Positions 8,773 to 17,532 of a DNA stretch of 42,639 bases are shown here, piece by piece. The position numbers and the translations under genes were made by a program. The notes under the pieces were generated by a model. The model worked only from the letters and a program-made list of their open reading frames with translations, was not told the origin of the DNA and ran no database searches. The DNA is from Microbacterium saccharophilum (lineage in GTDB: Bacteria; Actinomycetota; Actinomycetes; Actinomycetales; Microbacteriaceae): NCBI RefSeq assembly GCF_007992455.1, contig NZ_BKAH01000018.1:1-42639 (forward strand), read 5' to 3'. The stretch's first letter is position 1. Each line of letters opens with the position of its first letter.

Positions 8773-9384
8773 TTACGAAGCCTCGAGAAGGTCGCGCATC
8801 GTGGCGATCTCGGCGGTCTGGTCCGCGATGATCTTGTCGATCAGGGCGATGACGTCGGGGTTCTGCGCTCCGCGGAGGGCCATCTCCCCCATGTCGATCG
8901 CACCCTCGTGGTGGACGATCATCTGCTCCAGGAACAGCCGCGCGGCCTCGGCGCCCGACGCTTCCTCGAGAGCAGTCATGTCGCTTTCTGACATCATCCC
9001 GTCGCCGTGCCCCATGCCGCCCATGGAGTCCTCGTCGTACTCCACGTTCCACTCCTCCAGCCACGAGCGCATGGTCTCGATCTCCGGACCTTGGGCGTCC
9101 TTGATCTTCTGGGCGAGCTCGGTCACCTCGTCCGGGATGCCGGACTTGGCGAGGAGGATGTCGGCCATCTCGATCGCCTGCTCGTGGTGCGGGATCATCA
9201 TGATGAGGAACATCTGGTCGGCGGCGTTGAAGTCCGCGCCGGGTTCGCTCGTCTGGGTCATCATGCCGCCGGGCCCATTTCCCATCCCCGGCGTGACCCC
9301 ATCCTGCGCGGCGCAGCCGGCGAGAACGAGGACTCCGGCGATTACGCCGGCGGTGAGCGCGATCGCGCGCGATTTCTTGTTCAC
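8773..9384 (-). CDS. DUF305 lipoprotein, His/Met-rich
   Basis: This 203-residue protein starts at GTG 9384 after the SD-like AAAGGA. The signal peptide ends in a lipobox, LAGCAA (Cys about 24). It carries the paired DUF305 signatures MMIPHHEQAIEMA and MIVHHEGAIDMGEMA, plus Met/Gly/His-rich stretches (GGMGHGDGMM). DUF305 proteins are four-helix, ferritin-like secreted proteins that frequently accompany copper resistance genes. The HH-E pairs could bind metal, which is inference. It lies between DUF6153 and the BNR lipoprotein genes on the same strand. Confidence 0.85.
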   Translation of the reverse strand: MNKKSRAIALTAGVIAGVLVLAGCAAQDGVTPGMGNGPGGMMTQTSEPGADFNAADQMFLIMMIPHHEQAIEMADILLAKSGIPDEVTELAQKIKDAQGPEIETMRSWLEEWNVEYDEDSMGGMGHGDGMMSESDMTALEEASGAEAARLFLEQMIVHHEGAIDMGEMALRGAQNPDVIALIDKIIADQTAEIATMRDLLEAS

Positions 9385-9480
9385 AGCAGTGTCCTTTCAA
9401 TCAGTCGAAGCAGATGCGATTCGGCGCCCGGGCAGGGCGGCATGTTCCTCCAGGCAGGTGCGGGGGAACAGCGCGGCGAA

Positions 9481-9960
9481 TCAGGTTCGACTGATCGAGA
9501 GAACGAAGAGAGACGGTGCGCGTGCGCGCGCGACGTCCGAGAGCCGCGGACCGGCAAAGAAGGCACGGCCGGGGATCAGCATGGCAGCGGAGCGACCAGG
9601 CGGGACGAGGAGGAGCGCGACGGCGAGCACCGCGAGCACGCACGCCATTACGAGCATCGAGTGCACCGATACCGGCGTCGTGGCGAGCATCACCTCGTCG
9701 CAGTCGCACACCGCTTCAGAGTCGACTCCGTGGCCGGTGGACGCCGCCTGTGTGATGCCGGCGTGCGATCCGGAGTCGCTCAAGACGGCGACCGACGTCG
9801 CACTTCCCGAGGCGACGGCGGAGTGGTGAGCACCCGCGGGGCCACTCAGGACATGCATCGCCAGCAGCCCGAGAATGACTGCGGCCGCGAGCGCGATGGC
9901 GCCGAGGGTGCGCAGGGGAAGAAGTCGGTGGCGCTCAATGGCGTTGAGAGCGAGCATCAT
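9481..9960 (-). CDS. DUF6153-like membrane protein
   Basis: This protein is about 158-159 residues. The GGGGGGAGG stretch lies directly before tandem ATGs at 9960 and 9957, and the second has better spacing. An N-terminal membrane helix (about 17-38) is followed by a His-containing extracellular loop (GPAGAHHSAV) and a Cys pair (VCDCDEVM). A second helix (about 103-121) and a basic tail complete it. The layout matches DUF6153 proteins found at the head of actinobacterial copper clusters. Function is unknown. It appears to be the first gene of the DUF6153-DUF305-BNR-ATPase-RR-HK cluster. Confidence 0.7.
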   Translation of the reverse strand: MMLALNAIERHRLLPLRTLGAIALAAAVILGLLAMHVLSGPAGAHHSAVASGSATSVAVLSDSGSHAGITQAASTGHGVDSEAVCDCDEVMLATTPVSVHSMLVMACVLAVLAVALLLVPPGRSAAMLIPGRAFFAGPRLSDVARARAPSLFVLSISRT

Positions 9961-10111
9961 CCTCCCCCCATCGGCGTTTCCAGGGTGAGCGTCCGGTGAG
10001 GACGCGTTGCCGGCGAGCGGTGGCGCCGCAGGAGGCGGATCGCGAGGGCTCGGTCATCGCCCGCGGGACTCCGCCTGCCGTTCCGCACCATCTCCGCGAC
10101 AGCCACCTCGA

Positions 10112-12397
10112 TCACACCCGATCAGCAACAGCGGCGCGCGCCCGGTCGGCCGTGGCCCCCGTGAGGCCTGTCCCGGACGGCAACGCGCGGAACCTGCGCA
10201 GCCGAAGGCTGTTGGTGACGACGAACACGCTGCTGAAGGCCATGGCCGCCGCCGCGAGGATCGGGTTCAGCAGGGCAGCCATCGCCACCGGGATCGCGGC
10301 GACGTTGTACGCGAAGGCCCAGAACAGGTTGCCTTTGATCGTGCCGAGGGTGCGACGGGCGAGCCGGATGGCGTCGGCGACCAGAAGCAGATCGCCCGAG
10401 ACGATGGTGAGATCCGATGCGGTGATCGCCGCATCCGTTCCTGTGCCCATTGCGATGCCGAGGTCCGCTGCCGCCAGCGCTGCCGAGTCGTTCACCCCGT
10501 CGCCGACCATCGCCACGACGCGACCCGCGTCCTGCAGGGCGCGGATCGCGTCGAGCTTGCCGGCCGGCGTGACGCCTGCGCGGACGTCGTCGATGCCGAC
10601 CTGCGCGGCGATCGCCCGCGCCGCGCCGCGATTGTCGCCGGTGAGCAGCACCGGTGTCAGCCCGAGCGCTCTCAACCGGGTGATCGCCTCGGCGGCGTGC
10701 GGTTTGATGGTGTCGGCGATGCTGATCGCACCGCGCACCGCCCCGTCCCACGCGATCACGATGACCGTTGCGCCACCGCCTTCATCCGCTGCGATGTGGG
10801 CGGCGAGCTCCTCCGGGGCGGCCAACGCCCACTGGGCCTTCAGCCAGGATTCGCGGCCGGCGACGACGGCGCGCCCCTGGACGAGCGCCTGAACACCTGC
10901 GCCCGCGTGCGACAGGAACCCTTCCGATGGCAGCAGGGTGTCCTTGGAAGCGGCGACGATCGCGCGCGCGATCGGATGCTCCGAACCGTCTTCGGCGGCC
11001 GCGGCGATCCGGATCAGGTCGTCCGCGTCCAGCCCCGCGACGGGGCGGATCGCGGTGACGGACATCGTCCCCGAGGTGACGGTGCCCGTCTTGTCGAGCA
11101 CGACGGTATCGATCCGACGGGTCTGCTCCAGCACCTGCGGACCTCGGATCAAGATGCCCAGCTGCGAGCCCCGCCCGGTGCCGACGAGCAACGCCGTCGG
11201 GGTCGCGAGTCCCAGCGCACACGGGCACGCGATGATCAGAGTGGTTACGGCGGCGGTGAACGCGACGTCGAGCGGCGCGCCAGCCACAGCCCACCCTGTG
11301 AACGTGACAAGGGCGAGGCCGATCACGACCGGCACGAAGATCGCCGAGACGCGGTCGGCGAGCCGCTGCACCTGTGCCTTTCCAGTTTGGGCCTCCTCGA
11401 CGAGGCGACCCATCCGTGCCAGCTCCGTGTCAGCGCCGGTGCGGGTGATCTCCACCAGAAGCCGCCCGCCGACGTTCACCGTGGCTCCGATGACCCGGCT
11501 TCCTGCGGACACTTCGACGGGGACCGATTCGCCGGTGAGCATCGATTCGTCGACGGCTGAGGAACCTTCGCGAACCAGGCCATCCGAGGGAATCTTCTCC
11601 CCCGGTCGGACGACCACGACATCCCCGGGCACCAACTGGCTGACCGGGACGATGCGCTCCGCACCCTCACGCAGCACCGCGGCATCCTTTGCGCCCAGCT
11701 CCAGGAGTGCGCGCAGCGCCTCACCGGACTGTCGCTTGGCGCGCATCTCCATGTACCGTCCGGCGAGGATGAAGACGGTCACCAAGGAAGCGACCTCGAG
11801 ATAGAGTTCGTGTCCGCCCGCTCGCGGGGTGCCCACCAACTGGAAAGTCATCTGCATTCCCGGCATGCCGGCGGACCCGAAGAACAGCGCATACAGGGAC
11901 CAGCCGAACGCCGCCAGGACGCCCACGCTGATCAGCGTGTCCATGGTGGCCGCCCCGTGTCGGATGTTCGTCGCGGCGGCCCGGTGGAACGGCCACGCGC
12001 CCCACACCGCGACCGGCGCGGCGAGAGTCAGTGCCAGCCACTGCCAGTTCGTGAACTGCCAGGCGGGCACCATCGACAACACCGCCACAGGCAAGCTGAG
12101 CAGCGCCGACACGACGAGACGGTGGCGCAGGGACGCCAACTCAAGGTCGCGCGCGGGAGGGAGTTCACCGTCCTCGGCGGCCGGTGAGGCGGGAACCGTG
12201 GCTCCGTACCCGGCGGACTGGACGATAGCGATCAGGTCTTCATCGGGGATGTCGTCGGTGCGGACGCGCGCCTTCTCTGTGGCGAAGTTCACAGACGCCT
12301 CCACCCCGGGGAGCTTGTTCAGCTTCCGCTCGATCCGGGACGCGCACGAGGCGCATGTCATCCCGGTGATATCGAGCTCGACATCCCGTGCGGTCAT
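10112..12397 (-). CDS. copA: CopA-type Cu(I) P1B-1 ATPase
   Basis: This protein has 761 residues. ATG 12397 overlaps the copZ stop (ATGA); the longer open frame upstream is the copZ region read out of frame. One N-terminal HMA domain has the intact site GMTCASC (about 12-18). Eight membrane segments are expected. The A-domain has LTGESVPVE, the phosphorylation site is DKTGTVTSG, and HP (SEHPIARA) and the hinge [12 protein letters not shown] are present. The membrane motif [11 protein letters not shown] is the CPC of Cu(I) exporters. It pumps Cu+ out of the cytosol at the expense of ATP. It is the last gene of csoR-copZ-copA, which is expected to be derepressed by copper through CsoR. Confidence 0.95.
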   Translation of the reverse strand: MTARDVELDITGMTCASCASRIERKLNKLPGVEASVNFATEKARVRTDDIPDEDLIAIVQSAGYGATVPASPAAEDGELPPARDLELASLRHRLVVSALLSLPVAVLSMVPAWQFTNWQWLALTLAAPVAVWGAWPFHRAAATNIRHGAATMDTLISVGVLAAFGWSLYALFFGSAGMPGMQMTFQLVGTPRAGGHELYLEVASLVTVFILAGRYMEMRAKRQSGEALRALLELGAKDAAVLREGAERIVPVSQLVPGDVVVVRPGEKIPSDGLVREGSSAVDESMLTGESVPVEVSAGSRVIGATVNVGGRLLVEITRTGADTELARMGRLVEEAQTGKAQVQRLADRVSAIFVPVVIGLALVTFTGWAVAGAPLDVAFTAAVTTLIIACPCALGLATPTALLVGTGRGSQLGILIRGPQVLEQTRRIDTVVLDKTGTVTSGTMSVTAIRPVAGLDADDLIRIAAAAEDGSEHPIARAIVAASKDTLLPSEGFLSHAGAGVQALVQGRAVVAGRESWLKAQWALAAPEELAAHIAADEGGGATVIVIAWDGAVRGAISIADTIKPHAAEAITRLRALGLTPVLLTGDNRGAARAIAAQVGIDDVRAGVTPAGKLDAIRALQDAGRVVAMVGDGVNDSAALAAADLGIAMGTGTDAAITASDLTIVSGDLLLVADAIRLARRTLGTIKGNLFWAFAYNVAAIPVAMAALLNPILAAAAMAFSSVFVVTNSLRLRRFRALPSGTGLTGATADRARAAVADRV

Positions 12398-12726
12398 GAG
12401 ACGGGCGCCAGCCGGTACCCGGCGTCCTCCACCGCCTGACGGACCGACTCCGCGTCCAACGGCGCAGCGCTGCCGACCGTCACGCGCGAGAGCCCGCCCG
12501 AGCGGAGATCCACATCGACGGTGCCGACGCCGGGAAGCTCGGAGAGCTCCTCGCTGACGCTGGACACGCAGTGCCCGCACGTCATTCCCTCAACGAGGTA
12601 CTCTGCGACGACGGTGCTCTGCGCCGCGGGCGTTTCGCCCTCTGTCGAGGCGTGTCCGGAGCAGCACGCGCACCCGGCGTTGCCTGCCGCTGTCAGGCCC
12701 AGGTCTTGAGATTCAGAACCACACAT
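12394..12726 (-). CDS. copZ: CopZ-like copper chaperone with Cys-rich N-terminus
   Basis: This 110-residue protein has an HMA fold at about 40-107 with the Cu site [10 protein letters not shown]. It is preceded by about 35 residues that add four cysteines (CGSES and GCACCSGH) and histidine. That extension is unusual compared with the roughly 68-residue standard CopZ and may form a second metal site. It lies 53 bp after csoR and overlaps copA by 4 bp. It probably shuttles Cu(I) to CopA and exchanges it with CsoR. Confidence 0.9.
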   Translation of the reverse strand: MCGSESQDLGLTAAGNAGCACCSGHASTEGETPAAQSTVVAEYLVEGMTCGHCVSSVSEELSELPGVGTVDVDLRSGGLSRVTVGSAAPLDAESVRQAVEDAGYRLAPVS

Positions 12727-12779
12727 TCAGAGTTTCCTTTCTAGTCACGCAGTGAGTGTTGCGCAGTGAAATGGGGAGG

Positions 12780-13061
12780 CTAGGACCGGACGAGGCGCGC
12801 GATCGCAGCGTTCGCTTCGCGGAGCTTGTCCTGTGCGACCTGACCGCCCTCTGCCGTCGCCGCGGCGACGCAGTGCATCAGATGGTCTTCCAGGAGCGCG
12901 AGAGCGACGGACTCCAAAGCTTTCGTCGCCGCTGACACCTGGGTCAAGACATCGATGCAGTACACGTCCTCATCGATCATCCGGGCGATCCCCCGGACCT
13001 GTCCCTCCGCGCGACGCAGCCGCGCCAAGAGCTCCTGCTTGTCATCGTCGTATCCGCGCAT
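12780..13061 (-). CDS. csoR: CsoR copper-sensing repressor
   Basis: This protein has 93 residues. ATG 13061 follows GGAGGG by 4 bases, while the open frame continues upstream into a pseudogene. It is all-helical with the CsoR hallmark LLARLRRAEGQVRGIARMI. The Cu(I) ligands are spaced as in mycobacterial CsoR: Cys35, His60 and Cys64. CsoR binds its operator as a tetramer and releases it on Cu(I) binding. A palindromic box lies 24 bp upstream of the start. It heads csoR-copZ-copA and so should regulate itself. Confidence 0.95.
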   Translation of the reverse strand: MRGYDDDKQELLARLRRAEGQVRGIARMIDEDVYCIDVLTQVSAATKALESVALALLEDHLMHCVAAATAEGGQVAQDKLREANAAIARLVRS

Positions 13062-13085
13062 AACGCCCTCCACAGCAAAGCTAGC

Positions 13086-13102
13086 ATACCCCCTGGGGGT
13101 AT
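13086..13102 (-). promoter_or_regulatory. CsoR-type operator
   Basis: ATACCCCCTGGGGGTAT is a perfect 17-bp palindrome. Its C-run and G-run flanked by ATA/TAT match known CsoR boxes. A second, degenerate GGGGTATTCCCC follows at 13103-13114. It lies 25 bp upstream of the csoR ATG. Confidence 0.85.
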
Positions 13103-13132
13103 GGGGTATTCCCCGCGGCGTCGGCCCGCGAC

Positions 13133-13473
13133 TCACAGGTGAGCGAGGACGAAAGCGACCCGGTCGGCGCGTGGGAGAACCGGCACCTGGACGATGGGGA
13201 CCGGCAGGCTCTCGTACACCTCGATCAGGAGATTGTGGATGCGTCGTTGTGTAGCCGCGTCCTCGGTTCGGGCATAGTCCGGCGCGAGCGGAAGCAAGTC
13301 GAGGATGAAGACCGTGCGATATGACGCGGTGCAGAAGCGCTTCCAGGAGGTCAGGGTCTGGCGTCAGGTGCAGGAATCTGTAATAGGCGAGCGAATCGGG
13401 CAGCGCCCGGCCGGGGAACACCACCTCGTCGGGATTCAGTGCCCGGTGCTGGTGGACAGGGACCGGGAGGCCG
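13133..13473 (-). pseudogene. remnant of an AAA_28-type ATPase
   Basis: Two frames together give the middle and end of an AAA_28 (COG3911-like) ATP-binding protein. The first part reads NPDEVVFPGRALPDSLAYYR. After a frame change near 13335-13340 the sequence continues TVFILDLLPLAPDYARTEDA, then IVQVPVLPRADRVAFVLAHL and a stop at 13133. The Walker A half is absent, replaced by the downstream end of a membrane-protein gene. It is therefore a 5'-truncated, frameshifted relic, probably left when the copper operon or the membrane-protein pair was joined here. The family assignment rests on remembered pattern rather than a search. Confidence 0.6.
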
Positions 13474-13962
13474 CTAGCCGTCTGCGAGCACGCGGGCCGC
13501 GCGCAGAGAAGCCGGGATGTGGCCGGCCGCGAGCACGAGCGAAGCCGCGACGACCCAAAGGTTAGCGAGCCCGATACCCGCGAGGAGGAAGACCAAGACC
13601 GGGGTGATCGCCATCGGCACCGGGACGGAGCCCCACGGTTCGTACAGCGACGCCCACCGTCGCCCGGAGGCGAGAAACCGAACCCATCCGGCGTAGTAGA
13701 CGACGAGGACGGCGCCTGCCGCTGCAAGGACAGCCGGGTTCATCGCCGTGGAGACGGTGGCCGTGGGGACCACGAGGCACGCGACCTGCCCGATGCCTTC
13801 CAACGCCTGTATCACAGGCGGGACGCGGGGCTTCGGGGCGCGACCCCTCGGACCGACGAAGACGAGGAGGAGGTTGGGGGCGAGAACGAGCGCAGCGACA
13901 GCGAAGCCGACCGGAGAGAATCCGAGTCCTGGCCAGCCCGGTGCGACCTCGCCTGTGATCAT
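13474..13962 (-). CDS. hypothetical multi-spanning membrane protein
   Basis: This 162-residue protein has four or five hydrophobic segments, for example VGFAVAALVLAPNLLLVFVG and MAITPVLVFLLAGIGLANLW. I do not recognise a functional family. Its ATG overlaps the larger membrane protein upstream by 4 bp, so the pair is co-translated. Directly after its stop comes the ATPase remnant, which suggests its 3' side is a recombination junction. Confidence 0.6.
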   Translation of the reverse strand: MITGEVAPGWPGLGFSPVGFAVAALVLAPNLLLVFVGPRGRAPKPRVPPVIQALEGIGQVACLVVPTATVSTAMNPAVLAAAGAVLVVYYAGWVRFLASGRRWASLYEPWGSVPVPMAITPVLVFLLAGIGLANLWVVAASLVLAAGHIPASLRAARVLADG

Positions 13963-14840
13963 CGGCGCGATCGTGGCGCCCGTGGGGGTGCCGCGGCAGA
14001 TGCTTCGGCTAACGGTCTCTCGGGGGTTTCATGGAAGAGACCTGCGGCTGCGGCGAGGCTGACCGCCACGACCACCCCGACCAGGATGGCGGGGACGACG
14101 CTCCCCACTGGGCCGGCGGCGGTGATGAGGATCATCGCGGCGACGATGCTGAGCCCCATGAGCGTGGAGAAGACCAGCAGCGGCAGAGTGAGGGCGCCCG
14201 TCCGGGTGCCGCGGATGCCGAGGACTCCGACGACGATCATCCCGGGGAGCACGACGGACAGGTCGATGACGTGGACCGGGTTGACGATCAGTCCGGCGAG
14301 TTCGAGGCTCGCGGGGACCTCGCCCGACACCAGGGCCGGCACCAGCTCGCTCAGCCAGAGCAACGCGAAGAGCGCACCCGTGCCGATCAAGACCGCGCCG
14401 CCGAACTTTCGGGCGCGGACGCGCCCCGTCGCCGGCACGCGAAGCGCGGCCTGGAGCGCGGCGATCAGGCTGAAGGCGATCAGACCGAGGACGGCCACGT
14501 AGACCAAGAACTGCCGTCCCAGGTGCAGGGCGAACGCATACACGAGATACGCGTAGAGGAGATAGAACTGCGCACCGACCCAGACCTGCGCGGCTCGAAC
14601 CGATCCTGCCCGCATCCGGATCGTGGCGACGACAAGAACGACGACCGCGAGAAGGTTGCCCACGTCCTGCCCCCGCGCCTGCAGTGCCCAGTTCTCCGTC
14701 TCGAACTGATACGGCCAATCCGCGAACAGCCCGAGCAGGCTCGCCATCGCCACCAGCCCAGCGATCGCGAGCGATGCCACGGTCAACCAGGAGCCCTCTT
14801 GCCGCCGGGAGGTCGCAGGCAGGGTGCGCACAGTCGTCAT
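13959..14840 (-). CDS. hypothetical polytopic membrane protein
   Basis: This 293-residue protein starts at ATG 14840; the open frame extends upstream but is Arg/Pro-rich there. About eight hydrophobic helices are visible. After the first helix comes the polar stretch FADWPYQFETENWALQARGQ, recalling a widespread uncharacterised actinobacterial membrane family with an ARGQD motif. No catalytic or transport signature is visible. It is coupled by a 4-bp overlap to the smaller membrane protein that follows. Confidence 0.65.
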   Translation of the reverse strand: MTTVRTLPATSRRQEGSWLTVASLAIAGLVAMASLLGLFADWPYQFETENWALQARGQDVGNLLAVVVLVVATIRMRAGSVRAAQVWVGAQFYLLYAYLVYAFALHLGRQFLVYVAVLGLIAFSLIAALQAALRVPATGRVRARKFGGAVLIGTGALFALLWLSELVPALVSGEVPASLELAGLIVNPVHVIDLSVVLPGMIVVGVLGIRGTRTGALTLPLLVFSTLMGLSIVAAMILITAAGPVGSVVPAILVGVVVAVSLAAAAGLFHETPERPLAEASAAAPPRAPRSRR

Positions 14841-15341
14841 GGCGCGACGGTAGCGGTCGGATCCCAGAACACCGCGCGGTCGGGCCGTGCAAATGCGGCT
14901 CGGAGCGCAGCGTGCGGCTATATCAACGAAGAGGGAGGGCCCTCCGTGCCGCGGCTGGGGGGTGCGGGTGGGGGCCCTCCGGATGCGGGTGCGGCGACAA
15001 GTTGGGGGGCGTCGCCGCGGTACAGGCCCGCCGCGCGGCGAAAGGGGGGTGCCATGCGGGGGGTCATGCATCCGTCACGGGAAGGCTACCGCATGAGCCT
15101 CCGGGACGCGCGTCGGTATTTCGGGGGACAAAAGCGAATGGCGACGGAGGGCTCTCCACCGCGTCCCCAGACGCGCGCAGCGGGGAGCCCTCCGTCGAAC
15201 ACGAAGCTACTCCCGCGCGGTGTTCCCTGCTGTCGTCCTTTTGGGGGACATGAAGATCTGGGCCAGCATCGGGGCGGAAGACCTCAACGATCGTTGTGGC
15301 AACTGCGTTGGTGGCGGCATTGCCCACTGCGACGGCGATCG
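14841..15341. other. gene-free stretch with a long hairpin
   Basis: About 500 bp without a convincing gene. The long plus-strand open frame through it is antisense to the HTH gene and has no domain. The stretch holds a 13-bp inverted repeat (15142-15197) and two copies of GGGGGACA (15124-15131 and 15242-15249). It may be a module boundary. Confidence 0.5.
15142..15197. repeat. 13-bp perfect inverted repeat
   Basis: CGACGGAGGGCTC (15142-15154) pairs with GAGCCCTCCGTCG (15185-15197) around a 30-base loop. It could terminate the minus-strand HTH gene, whose stop lies about 145 bp away, or be a structured non-coding element. Confidence 0.55.
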
Positions 15342-15659
15342 CTAAATCTCGCCGAGCTCCTGTCCCAGTCGGAGATAGAGAGCGGTGACTTCCGCATCGT
15401 TGACGCGGTACACCGGCCACTCCCCCTTGCGCCGCTCCGTGCGCGGCGGATCGGCGACGATGAGCCCGGCCTCTTCAAGTTCGCCGAGGTATGCGACGAA
15501 CGTTGTCGGCGGCAGCTGCAGCGCATCCGCGATCGATTTGCGCGTGACGTTTGGGTGCTGCCGGAGGTAGCGGATGGCGGCCGCCTTCACATAGTTCCCG
15601 AACACCGAGATTGCCTGTTCGGCACCCTCTCCGCCAACAGGCTTCGCATACTTCGGCAT
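15342..15659 (-). CDS. winged-helix transcriptional regulator, ArsR-like
   Basis: This protein has 105 residues from ATG 15659, MPKYAKP; an upstream ATG would add six residues. A winged helix spans about 16-90 with VTRKSIADALQLPPTTFVAY as helix-turn-helix, EEAGLIVADPP before the wing and EWPVYRVN after it. No metal-binding cysteines are present, so it is not a metal sensor of the ArsR type. It is divergent from the transfer-type genes starting at 15751, and repeats between them suggest it controls both directions. Confidence 0.8.
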   Translation of the reverse strand: MPKYAKPVGGEGAEQAISVFGNYVKAAAIRYLRQHPNVTRKSIADALQLPPTTFVAYLGELEEAGLIVADPPRTERRKGEWPVYRVNDAEVTALYLRLGQELGEI

Positions 15660-15675
15660 GCCAGCAGTGTGCCGC

Positions 15676-15748
15676 ACCGTTCACCGCCACACAACGAACC
15701 TGAACTTTTTACCCGTTTACTTTCGACGTGGACGGTTGTACCGTTCAC
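15676..15748. promoter_or_regulatory. repeats between divergent HTH and transfer-type genes
   Basis: ACCGTTCAC occurs at 15676-15684 and 15740-15748. The second copy is part of an inverted repeat, ACGGT-TGT-ACCGT (15732-15744), just before the ATG at 15751. These are candidate operator half-sites for the adjacent regulator. Confidence 0.4.
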
Positions 15749-15750
15749 TC

Positions 15751-15999
15751 ATGTTCGCGCCGCCACCGACCGTTGCCGTCCCCGCGGCTGATGCGGGGGT
15801 GTCCGCCGAACGGTCTACAGACGCCGCTCCGGCGCACACGTATCGTTTGGCTCCATCGCAGGTCGGTGCCACGCACCTCTCCATCTCGCTGATCCCAGCT
15901 GGGCTGTGGATAACTCGGCGGTGGCCACGGGCGTCCGTAGCATCGGCATCCAACAAGCTTTCTCGTCCAGTTCGTTGCCGCAAGGGGGTTCGCCGATGA
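15751..15999 (+). CDS. small hypothetical protein preceding transfer-type genes
   Basis: This 82-residue protein has a Pro/Ala-rich start (MFAPPPTVAVPAADAG), then THLSISLIPAGLWITRRW as a possible short membrane segment, and a basic tail. It ends in an ATGA overlap with the next gene, the best argument that it is translated. No SD sequence is evident. I do not recognise a family. Confidence 0.5.
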   Translation: MFAPPPTVAVPAADAGVSAERSTDAAPAHTYRLAPSQVGATHLSISLIPAGLWITRRWPRASVASASNKLSRPVRCRKGVRR

Positions 16000-16742
16000 C
16001 GAATCCACAGCGGCGGAAGCGCACCGGGCTCACCTGGGCACTCATCGGCGGCGCAGTGCTGATCGCGGCCATCGTCGCTCTAGTTGTGAACGTGATCGTC
16101 GGAGCGGCCACGGGTCCGTCCCCTCGACCGACGCCCAGTCCCTCTCTACCGCCCGGCAGCACTGCACCGCCAACGGAGACGCCCGGGTCCATCGAGGTCG
16201 TCGATCCTGATGTCGCGGAAGCCGGCTGGCTACCCGAGCCCATCACCACCGACCCGGAGATGTACGCACGAGCCGCTTTAGCCGCGGCATCGACGTTCGA
16301 CACGACACTCAGCACTCGAGAGGAGTGGCTCGACTACCTCGACACATGGTTCACGCCCGACACTCGGTACACGGACCCCTCTGATCAGGCCGCGCGGATG
16401 AAGGCGGCCAGGCTCGAATTGCGGCAGGGTGTCGTGCTCCCGCAAGAAATGTGGGACTCGATCGCTCAGCAGGATGGGCGAGTGATTGCCGCAGTGACGG
16501 GTGACGTCAGGTTGGCGGATGTCCCGCAGGACGCGGCCGGTGACATGCGCATCGCGACGGCGAATGCGGAGCTGACGTTCACGCAGTCCGACGGCGCGGG
16601 TGGAGAAGCGTCGTACCCGGAGACGGTGCGGGTGAGTGTCCAGGTGCTGTGCGGAGAGGCGTCGGTCCCGACGCCGGGAACGGCGCAGCAGGCGGGGCAC
16701 TGCAAGGTGGTGCGCTACTTCACGGAGCCGGTAGAGGGCTGA
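15996..16742 (+). CDS. membrane-anchored hypothetical protein, conjugation-associated
   Basis: This 248-residue protein starts at ATG 15996, overlapping the previous stop. A basic N-terminus and one membrane helix (about 12-36) are followed by a Pro/Ser/Thr-rich linker (about 40-65) and an extracytoplasmic domain of about 180 residues. That architecture resembles accessory proteins of actinobacterial conjugation loci, where a VirB8/TcpC-like anchored protein precedes an M23 peptidase. No detailed motif confirms it. It lies one base before the M23 gene. Confidence 0.6.
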   Translation: MTNPQRRKRTGLTWALIGGAVLIAAIVALVVNVIVGAATGPSPRPTPSPSLPPGSTAPPTETPGSIEVVDPDVAEAGWLPEPITTDPEMYARAALAAASTFDTTLSTREEWLDYLDTWFTPDTRYTDPSDQAARMKAARLELRQGVVLPQEMWDSIAQQDGRVIAAVTGDVRLADVPQDAAGDMRIATANAELTFTQSDGAGGEASYPETVRVSVQVLCGEASVPTPGTAQQAGHCKVVRYFTEPVEG

Positions 16743-16743
16743 C

Positions 16744-17532
16744 ATGGGTGCCCCGGCCGTCGCTTCAGCCCTCGCGAGCACGAGGACCGGCCGGAAAGCG
16801 AGCATCGCCCTCGTCGTCCTCCTCGTTCTCGCGAACGCAGCGATCTTCGCGCCATTGGTCGCGGTGCCGATGGCGATTGCCGGCCAGGCGTCAGCTGCGC
16901 ACGGGGAACCCGGCGACGATGCGGTCCCCGCAGTGAAGGGCGAGTGGGGGTATCCCCTCGCCGGCAGCTACAGCACCGGTCGCGGGTACGGGTATCACCC
17001 TGTGAAGGGGTGCGCGTACTGCCCGTCCAATCACCTCGGCTATGACATGGATCAACCGTGCGGCGCGACCGTGCATGCGGCCGGCCCCGGAACGGTGATC
17101 ACCGCCGGACCGATGCCGGGCTGGGGGAACACCGTACGCATCGACCACGGCGGCGGAATAGTCACCCTCTACGGCCACATGCAATGGCAATCCCAGGTGG
17201 TCGCCGTCGGCGACCGCGTCACGGCCGGTAACCCGCTGGGCGCTGAGGGGTCGACCGGAAAGTCGACCGGATGCCACTTGCACTTCGAAGTCCAGCTGAA
17301 CGGGATCGCCAGCGAACTCCAACTGGACGAGCTCGCCGTAACAACCGACCCGAAGCCCGCCACAGTGCAGGCATGGGTCCGCTTCGGAAAGACACCCATC
17401 CGCGTCGAAGCTGAGGCCTGCATGTGGACGGCCCACGCCGTCGCCATCCGGTTCCGGGTGGCCGCGCAGGAGTACCGCTGCTGGGTATGGCGCGGGGCCG
17501 TCCAGGTCCCCGACAGCCCGAGCATCAGCTAG
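16744..17532 (+). CDS. M23 (LytM-type) peptidase with atypical C-terminus
   Basis: This 262-residue protein has an N-terminal membrane segment at about 20-45, then an M23 domain at about 65-190. The zinc ligands are in NHLGYDMD (HxxxD) and CHLHFEV, with LYGHM as the third motif. Such enzymes cut peptidoglycan and usually accompany conjugation machinery in actinomycetes. Residues from about 200 on do not match the usual short M23 ending. They form a Trp-rich stretch (VQAWVRFGKTPIRVEAEA, then CWVWRGAV) that looks like a separate small domain. The stop sits within a few bases of the IS481-type element, so the 3' part may be rearranged. Confidence 0.75.
   Translation: MGAPAVASALASTRTGRKASIALVVLLVLANAAIFAPLVAVPMAIAGQASAAHGEPGDDAVPAVKGEWGYPLAGSYSTGRGYGYHPVKGCAYCPSNHLGYDMDQPCGATVHAAGPGTVITAGPMPGWGNTVRIDHGGGIVTLYGHMQWQSQVVAVGDRVTAGNPLGAEGSTGKSTGCHLHFEVQLNGIASELQLDELAVTTDPKPATVQAWVRFGKTPIRVEAEACMWTAHAVAIRFRVAAQEYRCWVWRGAVQVPDSPSIS

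Noticed and set aside
14031..15791. A 586-codon plus-strand open frame
   Set aside because: It runs antisense through a membrane protein gene, an unstructured gap and the HTH gene; no domain and biased composition.
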